64,000 bases of DNA from Callipepla californica brunnescens. Its lineage: Eukaryota > Chordata > Aves > Galliformes > Odontophoridae. A program made the translations under genes and the position numbers. The stretch is taken from NCBI GenBank assembly GCA_023055505.1, contig JALIRH010000019.1:744001-808000 (forward strand), written 5' to 3'. The notes under the pieces were generated by a model. The model did not search any database and was not told where the DNA came from. It saw nothing but the letters and a program-made list of their open reading frames with translations. This document shows positions 15,001 to 26,972 of the stretch, piece by piece. The first letter of the stretch is position 1. Each line of letters starts with the position of its first letter.

Positions 15001-18000
15001 TCTATTTGTGTGGCATCCCTCCCTGCACCACAACAACAGGTAGGGGTGCTCAGAGCACTGAAAGATACTGGCCATACACAAACCAAAGAGAAAGACTTCA
15101 AAAATGAACAGCTTACAGGCTCACAAGCATCCCACAGATGTCACGCTGCCTGAGGGACCTAGGGGCTAAGGGGCAGCAGCTGGCACACAACTGGATGCAG
15201 CTGCACTGCTGCAGCAGGGTGAAGAGGGCTGGAAGGGGCTGTGAGGAGCACAACCTGCAAGCACAAGTTAGATCTTGCACAAAGGCAGAGCTTCCTGCCT
15301 CATTTAAGATAGCTCCCAACCAGTTTGAACTTCCCACACTGTGTCAGTGAGCCTCTGGCAGAGGGGCCCGTGGCACCAGGACACTACAGCTGAATGAATA
15401 CCACTGCACATCCTGTAACGTCATGCCCTTAGGCTCCCTCTGAAAACAAGCCGTGCCCTATCTCTTGGTATTCACTCCAAGGCAATTGTGTAAGACTTTG
15501 CCATTAGGTCATTTCACTTCTAAACAGAAAATGCTGAGGCATGTTGAGCAGAACTGTTGGATACTGTATCCAAAACAGCTCCCAGAGCTGTTGTAGGTGC
15601 TGCCCACAGAATCAACAGGGATGCTCTGGCTGGCTGGTGCAGGCATCCGGCCTGAGATCACCTGCACAAGTGAAGCTGTCTGTGTTAAGCAGCTGCCACT
15701 AGGAAACACAAGTTCAGATATGTGAACATCCTCCACATGCAGGGGCAAAACTCCACCGAGTCAGGAGGCAACTGCAGCTTCCACACATCCACCTGAGCAA
15801 GTGGGAAAGGCTGGAGACTGCACCAGATCTGCTGTCCTGTGTTACCTGCACCACTACAGGCATCTCCAACAGCTAGAGCACCAACCCAGGTCCCTGCCAC
15901 CAGCTCAGTAAAACTAAGAATAAGCTTGTCAGCTTCAGGAAGAAGCAAATAATTCAGAATTTTACTTGGTAGATAACATCTAAGATTATGTGATGGATGT
16001 ACACAGACTCAGAGGTGGTGTGGGTGGAAGGAAAACCTACATGATTTGGTCACACAAGGTGAAAATTCACATTCATGTGCTCCACCTGACTCCAATCTGC
16101 CTCCCCTGCACATGGCTCTGCCTTGCCAGTACCACTAGGAGTTTGCCAAGTTCCAGGTTTCTCACTGCAGGTGGTTTGCCTCCTGTTGTTCCCTTGCACT
16201 GAAGCCCAGCAGCCAATGAAGGACTGTCTGTGACATGTTAAGCTCTCAGCTTGTGTCTTTGGGCAAGTGCATTTACACTAGAAAAGAAAATGCTTTGATT
16301 TAGCAGAGAATGCGATATATTTGGCTGCTCACCCAGCCCCAAGCCCTCTTTATAAAACCTCTGTCTGTCCCAGCGCTAGCCAAACAGAACCACACTTTAC
16401 AGCTGCTGCAATTAGCACCATACTTGCTCTCTAGAAAGCTTTGTGATCCCTTTGCAGGGACATATAGCATCTCCTCTGCAGGTGAGGATCCAAGAGGCAC
16501 CAGTGGGAACAATAAAGGAAGCTGCTGCTCACAATAAACAAGGGAGAAGAAAGGTGGGAAGCATTTAAATGAAGAGCAGCATGATACAGATCCCCATGAG
16601 TTGAGACTTACAGGCAGGTAAGGTCCCTCTCTGCCCCGCTCCCTATCCATTCAGGAGCTCCCTAAGCCCTCTGCAGTTCCTCACAGACCCCACAGCCTCT
16701 GGCACCGCTCAACATTCCACACCTAGACACACACCTCGAGAAGTGATGAAGAGATAAAGAAAATTAAGAATAACAGTGTGGGAAGACATCTGGATAAACA
16801 GCACCTATCTGAGCTGGAGAGGAAAAAACCAAGCTGTGCCTCTCCCGGACCATACAGACGTTCAGCAACATACTTACAAGGCCACCGGCGACAGTGAGAC
16901 ATCCCCGACGATCAGTTTAATCCTCCCCACCCACACACTGCTGTTTTACCATGAGTAATGCACTCAGAGCCAGAGTACTATGCTAAGCAGCCACGGCTTC
17001 TCCCAGCAAAAGCATGCAGCTGGGTCAGCAGAGATCAGAGGCTATGAGAAAATGCAAGCAGGCATGTTCCCCAGCCCTGCTCATAGGGGAGTGGGGAGCA
17101 CAAGCAGGTTCCTTATGAGCAGATCTGGGAGATTCCCCCTCTAGTCTGCAACTGCTCGGCACACTGCCACAGTCGGATGCTGCCCAGCCTGGAGCTCACC
17201 CACAGGATGAGCAGCAGAGCTCAGACGCTGTGTGAAGTGGGCTGACCTCAGCGAGGTGATATGAGATGCTGGTCAGACTCCTGACAGCGCACAGGAGTAA
17301 TGCTGGAGGCTGTGCATTCCCACAGTTCACTTTGTAACATGCCCCACACCAAAATACAAATGTACGGAAGTATAAAGTTTTCTTACAAGGCCTCAAAAGC
17401 ATTACATAAAGTTGCTCGTCAGATGAGCGTTCCCTGATGGTTTATTTCATCCTCTAAATAAAACAACATGTGGTGAAATCAGCAACCATCTCAGATACTG
17501 TGTCACGGTCCAGAACAGCATCAATTGTTTATGCAGTTAAGGCCTCTCTTAATTTCCCTGTTTACACTGCAAGAAAACCTTCCCTGTTTATGCTAAGAGA
17601 AAAATACATCCATTTGCTGAAGTGCTTTTGACATAACACTCCTCAAACCCAAAGCATTTTACAAACTCTGCCCAGAGTGCCCATGTGGCCCAAGGGACAT
17701 CCCTGCCTTGGTCCCACAGGGCAGAACAGGTTGGGAACCAACAGATCTCCATTTCCTCACTACGTGTGAATTAAAATAGAAGCAGCTTCCAGCACCGAGA
17801 GCTGCAATGGCAGTTCCATAGGGCTGTGCTTGGTACAGCTGCTCCAGCCCAGGTTGGTGGGTGAAAGCTGCATCCCTAGACACAGTGCCTGAAGCCACCT
17901 GGGCCACTGTCATCTGTGCAGGCCTGCAGACACAGTGCAGCTCAGTGACTGGACAAGTAGACAGCTCTTCTAGGCATGGATAGCATCAGGCTCTGGGCAT

Positions 18001-21000
18001 TCCTGACAGATGCTTTCTGCATGTCCTCACAGCTTCTGGCAGGTGACTGTTGGGTCCTGAGTAGCAAAAAGTAGAAGGCAACATTTCCCTTACTGTCTCC
18101 ACCTCCCAGCAGCAGTGCAAATGGCAGCTCAGGGAGCACACCAAGGTGTGCACTGGGCAGATCACACACACACATACCACAGCAGCCCAGGTCTTGCTGT
18201 AGTTTTGCTTCAAAAACCCTTACGTATCTCTGAATATCCTACTCAGCCATGTATCCACTCTTGCAGGGTGTTCCAGGCATCATCCCAGCCAGCACTTAAC
18301 ACAATTAATTCCTTCACCCAGGTTTTGGGCCAGCACTGCTCCCCCAGAGTGTGACACATGAGATGTACTATCCCCACACCCATCCCACCCCATCTTGTTC
18401 CACAGGTGGCTCAGTTGGGGACACCTGGCTACGACCACAGCCCAGGGCTGCTCCATCACGCCTCAGCCAGGCTGGGTCCTTTTGGACCAAAAGTGTCAGC
18501 CAGCATCAAACCAACCTGGCAGCTCCTCACCCCTGGACATTCAGCCCTACATTTGATCACTGAGACTAGTTTTGGCACTATATCTTTAAAGTAAAGCTGT
18601 CTTTGAACCACTTTTAAAGTAGGAAAACACTGTTTCATACAAAAATGTACAGACAGAAGTGCCCCAGCTTTGCCTAGTGTCAGAGATTATGACTGACACC
18701 GCTCCTTAATGGGACAGGGGACTTCATGGTCTGATGAAAAGACTAACACAACTCCCCTTTAGCTGAATTTTGGGTCAGGGGTTGAAGATCAACACACCAT
18801 TAGCACAAAACAGAAGTTCAGCTCAAGAGCAGGGTTTATGGGACAGTGCCATGTATATATTCACCTGGAAACAGAAATCCACTGTGTTTATCAAAATAAA
18901 ATGCAAACAAACAGGAAAGAGCTCGTATTACCTGAAGTACAGAGGGGGATGGGCTCTGTTAACCATTTTGCTTTATTGCATGTCTCCCCATGTAGCATGT
19001 TCGCTTCCTCCACCAGCCCTGCTGGTCTCATGGGAACTTAACTGGGAACCACCCTGTGCAGCTCCACCACTACAATCATCCTGCAGAATGTCCATCCACA
19101 GCTCAGATGGGATTTGGGAAAAGCTCTGCCCCACTGACTCATTGCCTGGTGTCACTCAAAGGGAAATAAAGACAGAGGTCCTCCCTACTCCTGTAACGGC
19201 ATCCAGCAGGCACTGGCCTAGGGCTGGTTACAATGATCAACACCACTCTTCTTCTGAACAAAGTCAGTAACCAAACATCCACCAAAACCTCGTAGTGTTT
19301 AAAAGAAAACAAAGATATCTGTAAGGCATCTCTCTGGAAGGGATGGGGGCTCCACAAGCAAGTCTCACACGGAACACTTGTGAAATCCCCATGCTTGCTC
19401 TCACAGGTCCAGTGCTATCCCAGAACTGAGAGTGTGTGCACATGAAGATGCTGCGATGCATCTGAGCCTGAGTTCTGAATGTGTGGCTCAAGCAGAAAGG
19501 GCTGCAACAAAAGAGCAGCTGTGGAAATACTGCTACATTTCATCTGTGATTCTAATCATACACAATAGGACATCAGTGCCATGCAGCCACTGCTGGCCAG
19601 GAGCCAGGGGGAAAAGCAGGTTGCTCTGCTAGCTCTGTGCCCACTGCACCATTGTTCCTCATCTGCTTGGCCCTAGGATTGAGTTATCAAGCTCAAAAAT
19701 TTGCTTTTACATCCCAGTTCTGTCTCCCTGTTGCCAGCAGGACTGGGAGAAGCCCTCCTTATGGCAGCCAGTGGTGGAGAAAACAAGACAGCAGCAAGGC
19801 ACTGAGGTATGATGGAGATGGGGGCCATAAATACCAAGACAAAGGGAATAGCTCACCCTGGGGACAGCGTGGCCCAAGGCAGAACCTGAGCTCCTGATAG
19901 GCAACACTGTCAGAACATAGGCACCCTGCTTCAAAGAGAAGTGCAGGGCACACAGCTTTAGTCTCAGACTGCCGGGACCAGTGGAAAGATCGAGGGCTTT
20001 AAAGTTTGGAGCCTTTTAGCATCAGAGGAACTGCCAAATGTCAGCATTTTCATCACTGAAACTAGAGGGGTTGTTTTATTATGTTTCAGTCTCCAGGGTC
20101 GCAACCAGTTTCTCACAAGACAGTTATTTTGACCACTTTGCTGATCTACATCCCTTGGTATGCAACCACGAGCACTGGCAAAGACAGCCAAGGAGAAGAG
20201 GTAGGACTGCATACATACTTTTGCTGGACAGCCTCACTGGAAGGAAATGGCAACAACTACCAAAACAATGCAGTAAATATCACTTCCCTTACGCTAAACC
20301 TACTTTCATGTCCAGAAAAAAAAAAAAAAAAAAGCTTTACAAGAATGCAGCATTATTATTGCAATTGAAAGAGACTGGAGACAAAATTATCAACATCCCC
20401 CCTCCTGTGAATCTGACAGCACTGCCAGTGCTGCCGTCCCCGGAGCCCTGTGGCATGCAGGGACCACCAGACAGCACAACTGGCAGCAAACAGCACAGGA
20501 CTGGGAACGCTTAGGAAAAAAATAATACATTTCATCACCCCATTTCTCCAGGAGCAGCCTGGTCTCACTGTCTTCAGGGCTGGATGGGACTTGGGCAACC
20601 CGAGATAGTGCTTGATGGGCTGGCAACCCTGTCCGTGACAGGAGGCTGGAAATCTTGGAGGTCCCTTCCAACCCAAACCATCCTGTGACTCTGTGAAATC
20701 CCACGGGCCCCAGATGAGGAAGGGCTGTGAGACGCCAGATGTACTTGAGATTAATCTGGCACTGGATGCAGATCAGTGGGCAGCCAAGCAGCACACCTCT
20801 CACCAAGTGATAGGCAGCCGGGAGCTCCTCATCCCGCACAGGAGGAGATGCACACACGGCCACGCTTCCTGACTGATGGCCTGGGGCAGGGCACGGTGAC
20901 ATCTGTGCTCAGGTGGGAACAGTGGGAGTGAGGCCACAGCCCAGCCCTGGCACTTAGCTAACAAACACTGGAGCGGAGATAGGCGACTTAAGTTACACCA

Positions 21001-21380
21001 ATGCGATTGCTCAGATGTGAGGCTTTAGCCGTCACTTCCTAATTCATTTTTTCTTTAAGTGGGGGGTAAGAAGGTCTTAAAGCAGAAGCAGGGAGAGGCA
21101 CATAACCGAGGTTAACGCGGCTTCGGTAAACAAAGGATTTTCTATCTATACATGGCAAGTACAAACGGACGCGCGTCCCGCAGCAGCGCGGAACGGTCGG
21201 CTGTCCCGGTCCATCGGGGAGATCGTGGCACCAGGCAGACCCACCTGGCCACGGGACCAACACTGCCCCGTGCCAGCATCCACCTGCCGGCCCCAGCTCG
21301 GCTCCCACCGACACACCCCAGCAGAGCGCACGGTCCCCGGCAACCCCCTCACCGCCCGCCCCGGCCCCGCGCAGCCCTAC
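12055..21380 (-). other. PDLIM1: PDLIM1 intron 1
   Basis: This is a 9.3-kb intron. It holds a short CA repeat near 18167-18178, an A18 tract at 20316-20333 and an old CR1 3' fragment at 20545-20697. The last few hundred bases (about 21150-21380) are CpG-rich and belong to the promoter-associated island. I recognised no further exon. Confidence 0.75.
20545..20697 (+). mobile_element. CR1 LINE 3' fragment, old
   Basis: The stretch includes a GGGCTGGATGGGACTTGGGC block and, further on, GGAGGTCCCTTCCAACCCAA followed by degenerate TGTGACTCTGTGA repeats. These are hallmarks of CR1 3' tails on the plus strand. It lies antisense to PDLIM1 inside intron 1. It has no coding capacity and its 5' boundary is approximate. 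Its sequence differs from the two younger copies at 21.8 and 46.5 kb, so it belongs to another CR1 subfamily. Confidence 0.75.
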
Positions 21381-21700
21381 CCGTGAGATGGTGAGGGGCT
21401 GCTCGAAGTCCCGGCCGCCCACCAGGCGGAAGCCCCAGGGCCCGGGGCCCGTCAGCACGATGCGGTGGGTTCCCATGTGCGCGGCTACACCTCGCGGCAC
21501 TCCCGGCAGCACCGGCTCCGCTCGGCACGGCTCTCCTCGGCTCGGCACGGCTCGGCCCGCCCCCGGCCCCTCCCCGGGCTGCCCGCCCCACAGGGCTGCC
21601 TGCGCGGCCCCGAGAGGAGGACTGCACCCTGCTCCCCACGGAGGCGGGGCGGCATCGGTGGCTGGGCTTCGCCCGGGGTGAAAGCTTGGGGGGAAAAAAG
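21150..21700 (-). promoter_or_regulatory. PDLIM1: CpG-rich promoter and 5'UTR region of PDLIM1
   Basis: The stretch is strongly GC- and CpG-rich compared with the AT-rich flanks and surrounds the PDLIM1 start codon. Candidate GC boxes include GGGGCGG at 21646-21652 and several CCGCCC or CCCGCCC blocks at about 21555-21595. No TATA box is obvious at a convincing position. A CpG-island promoter would suit a broadly expressed gene. The transcription start is not determined; it probably lies between about 21490 and 21680. Confidence 0.75.
21381..21476 (-). CDS. PDLIM1: PDLIM1 coding exon 1 (start of PDZ domain)
   Basis: This exon encodes residues 1-32, beginning [16 protein letters not shown] and ending QPLTISR. 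It contains the PDZ carboxylate-binding loop GPWGF that receives the C-terminus of partners such as alpha-actinin. The start is the ATG at 21474-21476, because the protein then aligns with the family N-terminus (human begins MTTQQIDLQGPGPWGF, from memory). The frame stays open for 24 codons upstream, but without an ATG. The ATG context is CAC-ATG-G, so the -3 base is not a purine. The donor reads CGG|GTAGGG, phase 0. The first residues differ from the mammalian protein, while the sequence from GPGPWGF on is nearly invariant. Confidence 0.95.
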
Positions 21701-21834
21701 ATAATAATAAGAAAGAAAGAAAGAAAAAAAGTCAAAATCCGCCCCGCCACGATGTAAAGTAATTCTTCCTGCCGCAGTTCGCGGAGCTGAGCACGTTTGT
21801 GGGGCAGTTTCGAGCAGCCGGAGCGCTGCCTTTC

Positions 21835-22482
21835 ATAGATTCATAGATTCATAGATTCATTAGGTTGGAAAGGACCTACAAGATCATCTAGTCCAACCAT
21901 CCTCACACCACCATCCCTACCAACCAAGCTACTAAATCAAATCCCTCAGCACCTCATCTAAACGCTTCTTGAACAGCGCTAGGGACAGTGCCTCAACCAC
22001 CTCCCTAGGCAGGCCATTCCAGTGCCGGACCACTCTCTCAGAGAAAAAAAATTTTCCTCAAGTCTAATCTAAATCTTCCCTAGCACAACTTGTGGCCATT
22101 CCCTCTCGTCCTGTCATTAGTTACCTGGGAGAAGAGGCCGACCCCCTCCTCACCACATCCCTCCTTCATGAAGTGATAGAGTGCGATGAGGTCTCCTCTG
22201 AGCCTCCTTTTCTCCAGGCTAAACAATCCCAGCTCCCTCAGCCGCTCCTCGTAAGACCTGTGCTCCAGACCCCTCACCAGTTTTGTTGCCCTTCTCTGAA
22301 CACGCTCCAGGGCCTCGATGTCTTTCTTGTAGCGAGGGGCCCAAAACTGAACATAGTACTCGAGGTGTGGCCGCACCAGAGCTGAGTACAGGGGGATGAT
22401 CACCTCCCTGCTCCTGCTGGCTACACTATTCCTAATACAGGCCAGGATGCCATTGGTCTTCTTGGCCACCTGGGTATGGTGC
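21835..22482 (-). mobile_element. CR1 LINE, 5'-truncated, minus strand
   Basis: On the minus strand this encodes the C-terminal end of the CR1 reverse-transcriptase ORF ([61 protein letters not shown]). A stop codon interrupts the frame right after HKLC. The typical tail follows: GGTTGGACTAGATGATC, then GGTCCTTTCCAACCTAATGA, then the octamer-like repeat ATTCATAG at 21836-21862. The endonuclease and RT catalytic core are missing, so it is 5'-truncated and dead. It is oriented like PDLIM1 and lies about 360 bp upstream of its ATG. Confidence 0.93.
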
Positions 22483-23914
22483 CGGGAGGTACAGCTTCGG
22501 GACCGGCTGCTCACGGGGATCCCAAAGGAGACGGTGAGAAGAGGTATCACCGTGGGACCACTAGGAGCTGCTGAGTGAGGGTGTGCCCAGGGGAGGGGAT
22601 CGCCTTCTCCTTAATTTCTCTCTGATCTGTCATCACTGTAGGTAAAGTTTTTATTTATTTATTTTTATTTTTCCTGATGCCTTTAGCGGTGCCACCTCCA
22701 TCCAAAGAAAGCGATCTCCCTACGGGCCAGCAGCGAGGCCAGGCCGGATCGCAGCAGTGCAGCTCATCCCGCTGCTGGACGCAGATGAAAAGGGTCTGCT
22801 CCCTTCCTGTGGACACCTGCCCTGCAGCGGAGTGAATGGCTCACACCCCCTTCAGCCTTCCCCTTCTCACAAGACGTGCTCCAAACCCTCATCACCTCTG
22901 TAGCCTCTGCTCAGCTCTCTGGTAGTTGTGCGTCTCCCTTGTGTTAGGCAAGTAGATTGAGATGGAGGGGGACACCAGTAAATACAGAAGTCTGGAAGCC
23001 TTTCAGCGGCTGGAGATGTCCTCTGGTGCCCAGGAACACACACAGTTACTCCTCCCTTCAGCTCTTGCTGAAGACAGCAGGTGCGGACAAACAGGACACC
23101 ACTCAACAAACGATGGAGCTTTCTGCCTGCTCTCCTTGCTGGGTCCCACTCAGTACCACAGAGCGTGGCAGGGTGCACGGCACACATTGCAAGAGGAGCT
23201 GGTGGCTCAGGGCCCTCTCTCTCACCCTGGGGCAGTGGTTTCCCCATGCACAGCCCCAGCCGTGCCGTCAGGGGGCTGCAGCCAAGAGCCCGAGGTTTAG
23301 GCTGTGCACAAAACCAGGGCAGTGGGACGAAGCTGGAGGACAGGCCCTTGCAGGGAGTTAATATCCTGAAGAGCAATCACCCCATTAAAGATGCCAGTTA
23401 TTGATTCTCCTCCTCTCCACACTACAGAACTGACACGGGCAGCAACAGGCACCAGCGGTCAATAACTGAACACAGAGAGCACACCTGCCACCCTAAAGAG
23501 AGGGCCAGGGGGTAAAACTGCTGGCAGAGGCACCTTTAACAGGGGTGCAGAGACAGACTATCAATGCTATCAAGTTGCTGTGTTGTTTCACAAAGACCTT
23601 TGCAAAACAGTGGGCTCAGGTGTGCGCTCCCAAGCTGCCAGCTCTGCACACATGCAGTACTGCAGCAGCCACACCCCGACCTCATGATACAGGGAAAACA
23701 GGTGTAAAATGTCTTTTTTTTTTTCTCTGCTTTTACACCTTATTTTCTTCAAGAAAGAGCCACAGCCTGCCTGGCTCATAAGAGAGCCCTGGTGAGCCGA
23801 GGCCAAGGTGAGAGCAGGGTCTGGAGGTACAGGAGGGCATGATGTCTACAGCTCAGAATGGCCACAGCTACTGAGAGACACATAGAGCACTGGTACAAAT
23901 GTGCACTGCTACAG
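22483..23914. other. Intergenic spacer between SORBS1 3' end and PDLIM1
   Basis: About 1.4 kb separates the CR1 element from the presumed end of the SORBS1 transcript. I see no exon, RNA gene or further transposon. Open frames of up to 169 codons at 22867-23376 show no domain and are treated as chance. Confidence 0.7.
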
Positions 23915-25997
23915 GAATAGTGGGAACAGGCTTTATTTAAGAATTTGTACAACAAACACTATTGTAATTCAATACTTCCATTTATTAACTGCCAAATAGT
24001 AATCCACTGCAATAAGAAACAAAAATCAACACAAAAATAAGTTGTGATTTTGTGTGTCTGTGTGTGTGAGTGTAACTTTAAATGGCAAGAGCAAGAACAG
24101 AAAATAAACCTTTAAATTAGTAGGTTATATACAGTCAGTATCATTGTATTACTTCGCTGGATAGATTAATTTGGTGCTATCCAATCTTAGCAACAGGCCT
24201 ACATATTGCTGTGAATAACTGGAAGAAGAAACCAAAGCAGAAAAAAACCCAAAAACATAAATAAGATGCAGGATTAATGATATCTCCCATTGAAAAGAGA
24301 CAGTGGTGCTTCGTGTCATATTTGAAACTCTTTCATAGTGGATATTTTGTGCTAGAACACTTTATATGAACACACTCTGAATTCCATCGTTTTAAATAAA
24401 AGTGGGAAACAATTCCAACCTCTGACAACCGCCTTTCTTTTCCTCCCTTCACTCAATGCGTTTAAATTATTTTTCTATACAAGGTAAGTACATGGTCAGT
24501 ACAAAGTTAAATATACATATTTACAGTCAAACTTCTGAGACACGGAGTCTTCTCCTCCGCAGACTGAGGCGGAAGACAAGCCTACTTGATTTTAAACCCA
24601 GGAGCGTGGCTCAAAACATATTGCAAGTTGTGCTAACAGTTAGTTGTAGTTACTCTTAATAAATCTGTATAAAAGCATCAGCATAAAAATAGGCATTTTA
24701 TATTATTAAATACGGCTTATGACAAAATAGCAATCTAACGTTTTGCTATTTGTATGGTAACTGTAGGAAGCAGAGTCTGATAGAACCAGTTTTGTTTATA
24801 CTTCTTAATAACAAAATTTCTATCAAAAGAGTATTCGTAGTGGATTTATAGGCAAGCCACATTTTTTTTTTTTCCCTCAAAGAAATACAAATCTCTGTGA
24901 CTGGTAATAACTGCTGGAAACACAGTTTTCCAAACCGACCAGACTTTTTTTGTTGGACTAAGGGCCAGCCAAAATGCAGGTGTTTATTGGTTCTACCATC
25001 TACATTGTAAGAACAGAAAAAGGCACCTTCGATGGCATGCAGCTCAGACTTATCAGAGCCTCTGACATTTAATGATGGGAGAGAAGCAAAGTCTTCATCC
25101 CAAAGAGCGTGCTTCAAATCCTTTTTGGGCCAACAAGGGGGAGCAGAGAAAGTGAACAGCCGTAGGACTCATAAACAGGATTTGCTCTCATGGATGTTCT
25201 GTTTATTGGTTTTATTCTTTGTGCAGATAAATGCCAAAGCCAGGTTGATTTCTCTTTAAAAAAACATTTCTCCATTTGTTTTGCTGCACACAGTACACTC
25301 ACACACACACACACAATCCCTGCACGAAAGAAAAAAACCTTGCAGAAGTAGATAACGCGTTAAGAAAGGGTTTGGGCTTTTTGCTCATCCGCAAGTACGT
25401 TTTGGCTGACCTCTCTGGATTGAACTACCGGTCCCAAACTCTTTCTCAACAGAGTTCTGCAGTTCAACCACACTGGCTGTCCTCTGCCCGTGTGGGGCCT
25501 TAAGGTGCGTGGCATGAAGGAAGGGTGTTCTATGGGAGTGGAAGGCAGAGCACAGTAAGTCGTCAGAAAGGCAGGAAGCCTGGCCTCCCTGACCTCACCA
25601 GTGAAAGGGAGCAGCTGCAAGGCCACGTACTTTCTGAAAGTACTGTCATATCTTAACACACACAAAACCTATACCATTTGCTTCCCTGAAGCCTTCTCAG
25701 AGGTAAAGTACTCCATACGAATTAAGGTTATTACCAGAACTCTTGCTGGGGAGGGGAGAGGAATACACAAAGGCAGCACTGTAAACTAGAAACTGTCTCT
25801 TCTTCAGCAAACAAACCATACCCTGAATCAGTGGAAGCAGGGCTACACATTCAACTCAATACTGTACCACATAACCACATCCTCCTAACACTTTTCATCT
25901 CTTGTCTATTACATTCATAAATTGTCTCTTTCTTCATTGTTTAAAAACACCGTTTGAAAAACAACCCCTTCTCTGTCACTGTGGGATTACTGCTACT
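23915..25997 (-). other. SORBS1: SORBS1 3'UTR
   Basis: About 2.1 kb of AT-rich sequence runs from the stop codon at 25998-26000 to the polyadenylation signal. It holds a CA/TG microsatellite at about 24050-24074 and a CA repeat at 25301-25315 (UG repeat in the transcript). No coding frame continues from the last exon. The length fits the long 3'UTR known for SORBS1 in mammals. Confidence 0.7.
23932..23937 (-). terminator. SORBS1: Polyadenylation signal AATAAA, SORBS1
   Basis: On the minus strand the sequence reads AAATAAAGCC. It is the last AATAAA before the intergenic spacer, with cleavage expected about 10-25 bases further on (about 23910-23920). A second AATAAA lies at 23981-23986, and other copies further up the 3'UTR could give shorter transcripts. 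No transcript data are available here, so the true end is an inference. Confidence 0.6.
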
Positions 25998-26065
25998 TTA
26001 CAGGTACAGAAGCTTCACGTAGTTGCCTGGGAAGGTGCCGAATTGCCTTGTTCTCCTGGACGTAC
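25998..26065 (-). CDS. SORBS1: SORBS1 w20, terminal coding exon (end of SH3-3)
   Basis: After completing a Gly codon this exon encodes TSRRTRQFGTFPGNYVKLLY, then Leu and a TAA stop. This is the end of the C-terminal SH3 domain, including the FPGNYV strand that lines the ligand groove. The acceptor reads CTGTAG|GTACG. The human protein ends GNYVKPLYL (from memory); here the Pro is Leu. This SH3 is the one reported to bind Cbl. Confidence 0.97.
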
Positions 26066-26859
26066 CTACAGCAAAATAAAACAAGGAAGCCAGAGTGAGA
26101 TGGAGCCATGCAGGGAAGGCTTAGGGGTTTAAGAGGCTCTGCTTGCATTCATTTCTTTATAAAAATAAAAAGGAATCCTTGTCAAAGAGCCTTTTGTTAT
26201 AGAAGAGATCAGAACTAGTCTGCTAATAACCATCTCTGGTCTTTGCTTTTAACAGTAACAAAGGCGCTGTTGCTAGCTCCTGGGCCTACAGTCTAGGAGC
26301 CAAACTTTGATTGGTTCAAATGAGCTCAACTTCCTTAGGAACTGAGGACAAGTCTAGATTTGCACTGCTGAGATGGAGAGCACCATCCAGACTTACATAA
26401 TTTGAAGGCTAGATTTAGCTAAGCGATTATGTAGAGATGAGGTTGGATTTCCAGGGACTGCAACTCCAATACAAGTGCTCCCTCTGCCCCCTACTTGCCA
26501 CCTGCTGTAACTAGTCATGACTCTTTTGAAAAAGACATAGAAACCTACTCTCCCTTGGTTCCCCCTGTTGCTCTGCTATCTGTGTGAACAAGGAGGACCA
26601 AGAGGAAGTACGGAATATGGAAATTAAAAGAAAAAAAAAATTGAAAGCCTAGACATCTAAGAAAGGAAAACAAAGTTCCACCATCCTGCACCCTAATTTT
26701 AAATGTTCTTAGTAGAAGATGAGAAATCATCAAAAAAGTTGAGTTGATTTTTTTCCCACTCTGTTTCAATCCTGCAAATGAAAGCAGCTTCCAGACACTC
26801 TGCAGAAATACTCAGCTGCATCCCAAAGGGTCCTGCTGCCTGGCAAGTGTCACACTCAC
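26066..26859 (-). other. SORBS1: SORBS1 intron w19-w20
   Basis: This is a 794-nt intron splitting the terminal SH3 domain. I see no repeat or additional exon in it. Confidence 0.85.
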
Positions 26860-26972
26860 CCACGAACCAGCCGTCATCACATTTCTCCATGACATCAACA
26901 ATATCACCATCCCTCAGTTCCAGCTCATCATCGTTCTGAGGAGTGTAGCTGTAAAGGGCTTGGTAGCTAACT
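26860..26972 (-). CDS. SORBS1: SORBS1 w19 (SH3-3, first part)
   Basis: This exon encodes [19 protein letters not shown], then [19 protein letters not shown]. It contains the ALYSY motif, the acidic RT loop (NDDELEL) and the DDGW tryptophan of the SH3 ligand-binding surface. The acceptor is TTCTAG|AGTTAGC and the donor GTGG|GTGAGTG. The 113-nt exon completes an Ile codon at its start and leaves one base for w20. Confidence 0.97.

Larger units (their letters stand above)
1..21660 (-). other. PDLIM1: PDLIM1 gene, 5' part (partial)
   Basis: This is the 5' portion of the gene for PDZ and LIM domain protein 1 (CLP36/elfin), a cytoskeletal adaptor. In this family the PDZ domain binds alpha-actinin and the C-terminal LIM domain recruits kinases, on stress fibres and Z-discs. 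Three coding exons are visible (21381-21476, 11903-12054, 3597-3681). They join in frame (96+152+85 nt, 111 codons) and match what I recall of human PDLIM1 almost residue for residue in the PDZ core. That includes the [12 protein letters not shown] loop, which separates it from PDLIM2, 3, 4, 5 and 7. The later exons were not found and should lie left of position 1. The upper boundary is the approximate end of the CpG-rich promoter, not a mapped transcription start. Confidence 0.93.

Noticed and set aside
20390..20902. 170-codon minus-strand open frame
   Set aside because: It crosses the antisense of an old CR1 fragment and has no known domain; treated as chance.
21388..21704. Plus-strand open frames over the PDLIM1 promoter
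   Set aside because: They are shadows of the GC-rich exon 1 and leader; GC-rich DNA rarely contains stop codons.
22867..23376. 169-codon minus-strand frame in the intergenic spacer
   Set aside because: No domain, overlapping frames on the other strand, and no splice or promoter support.
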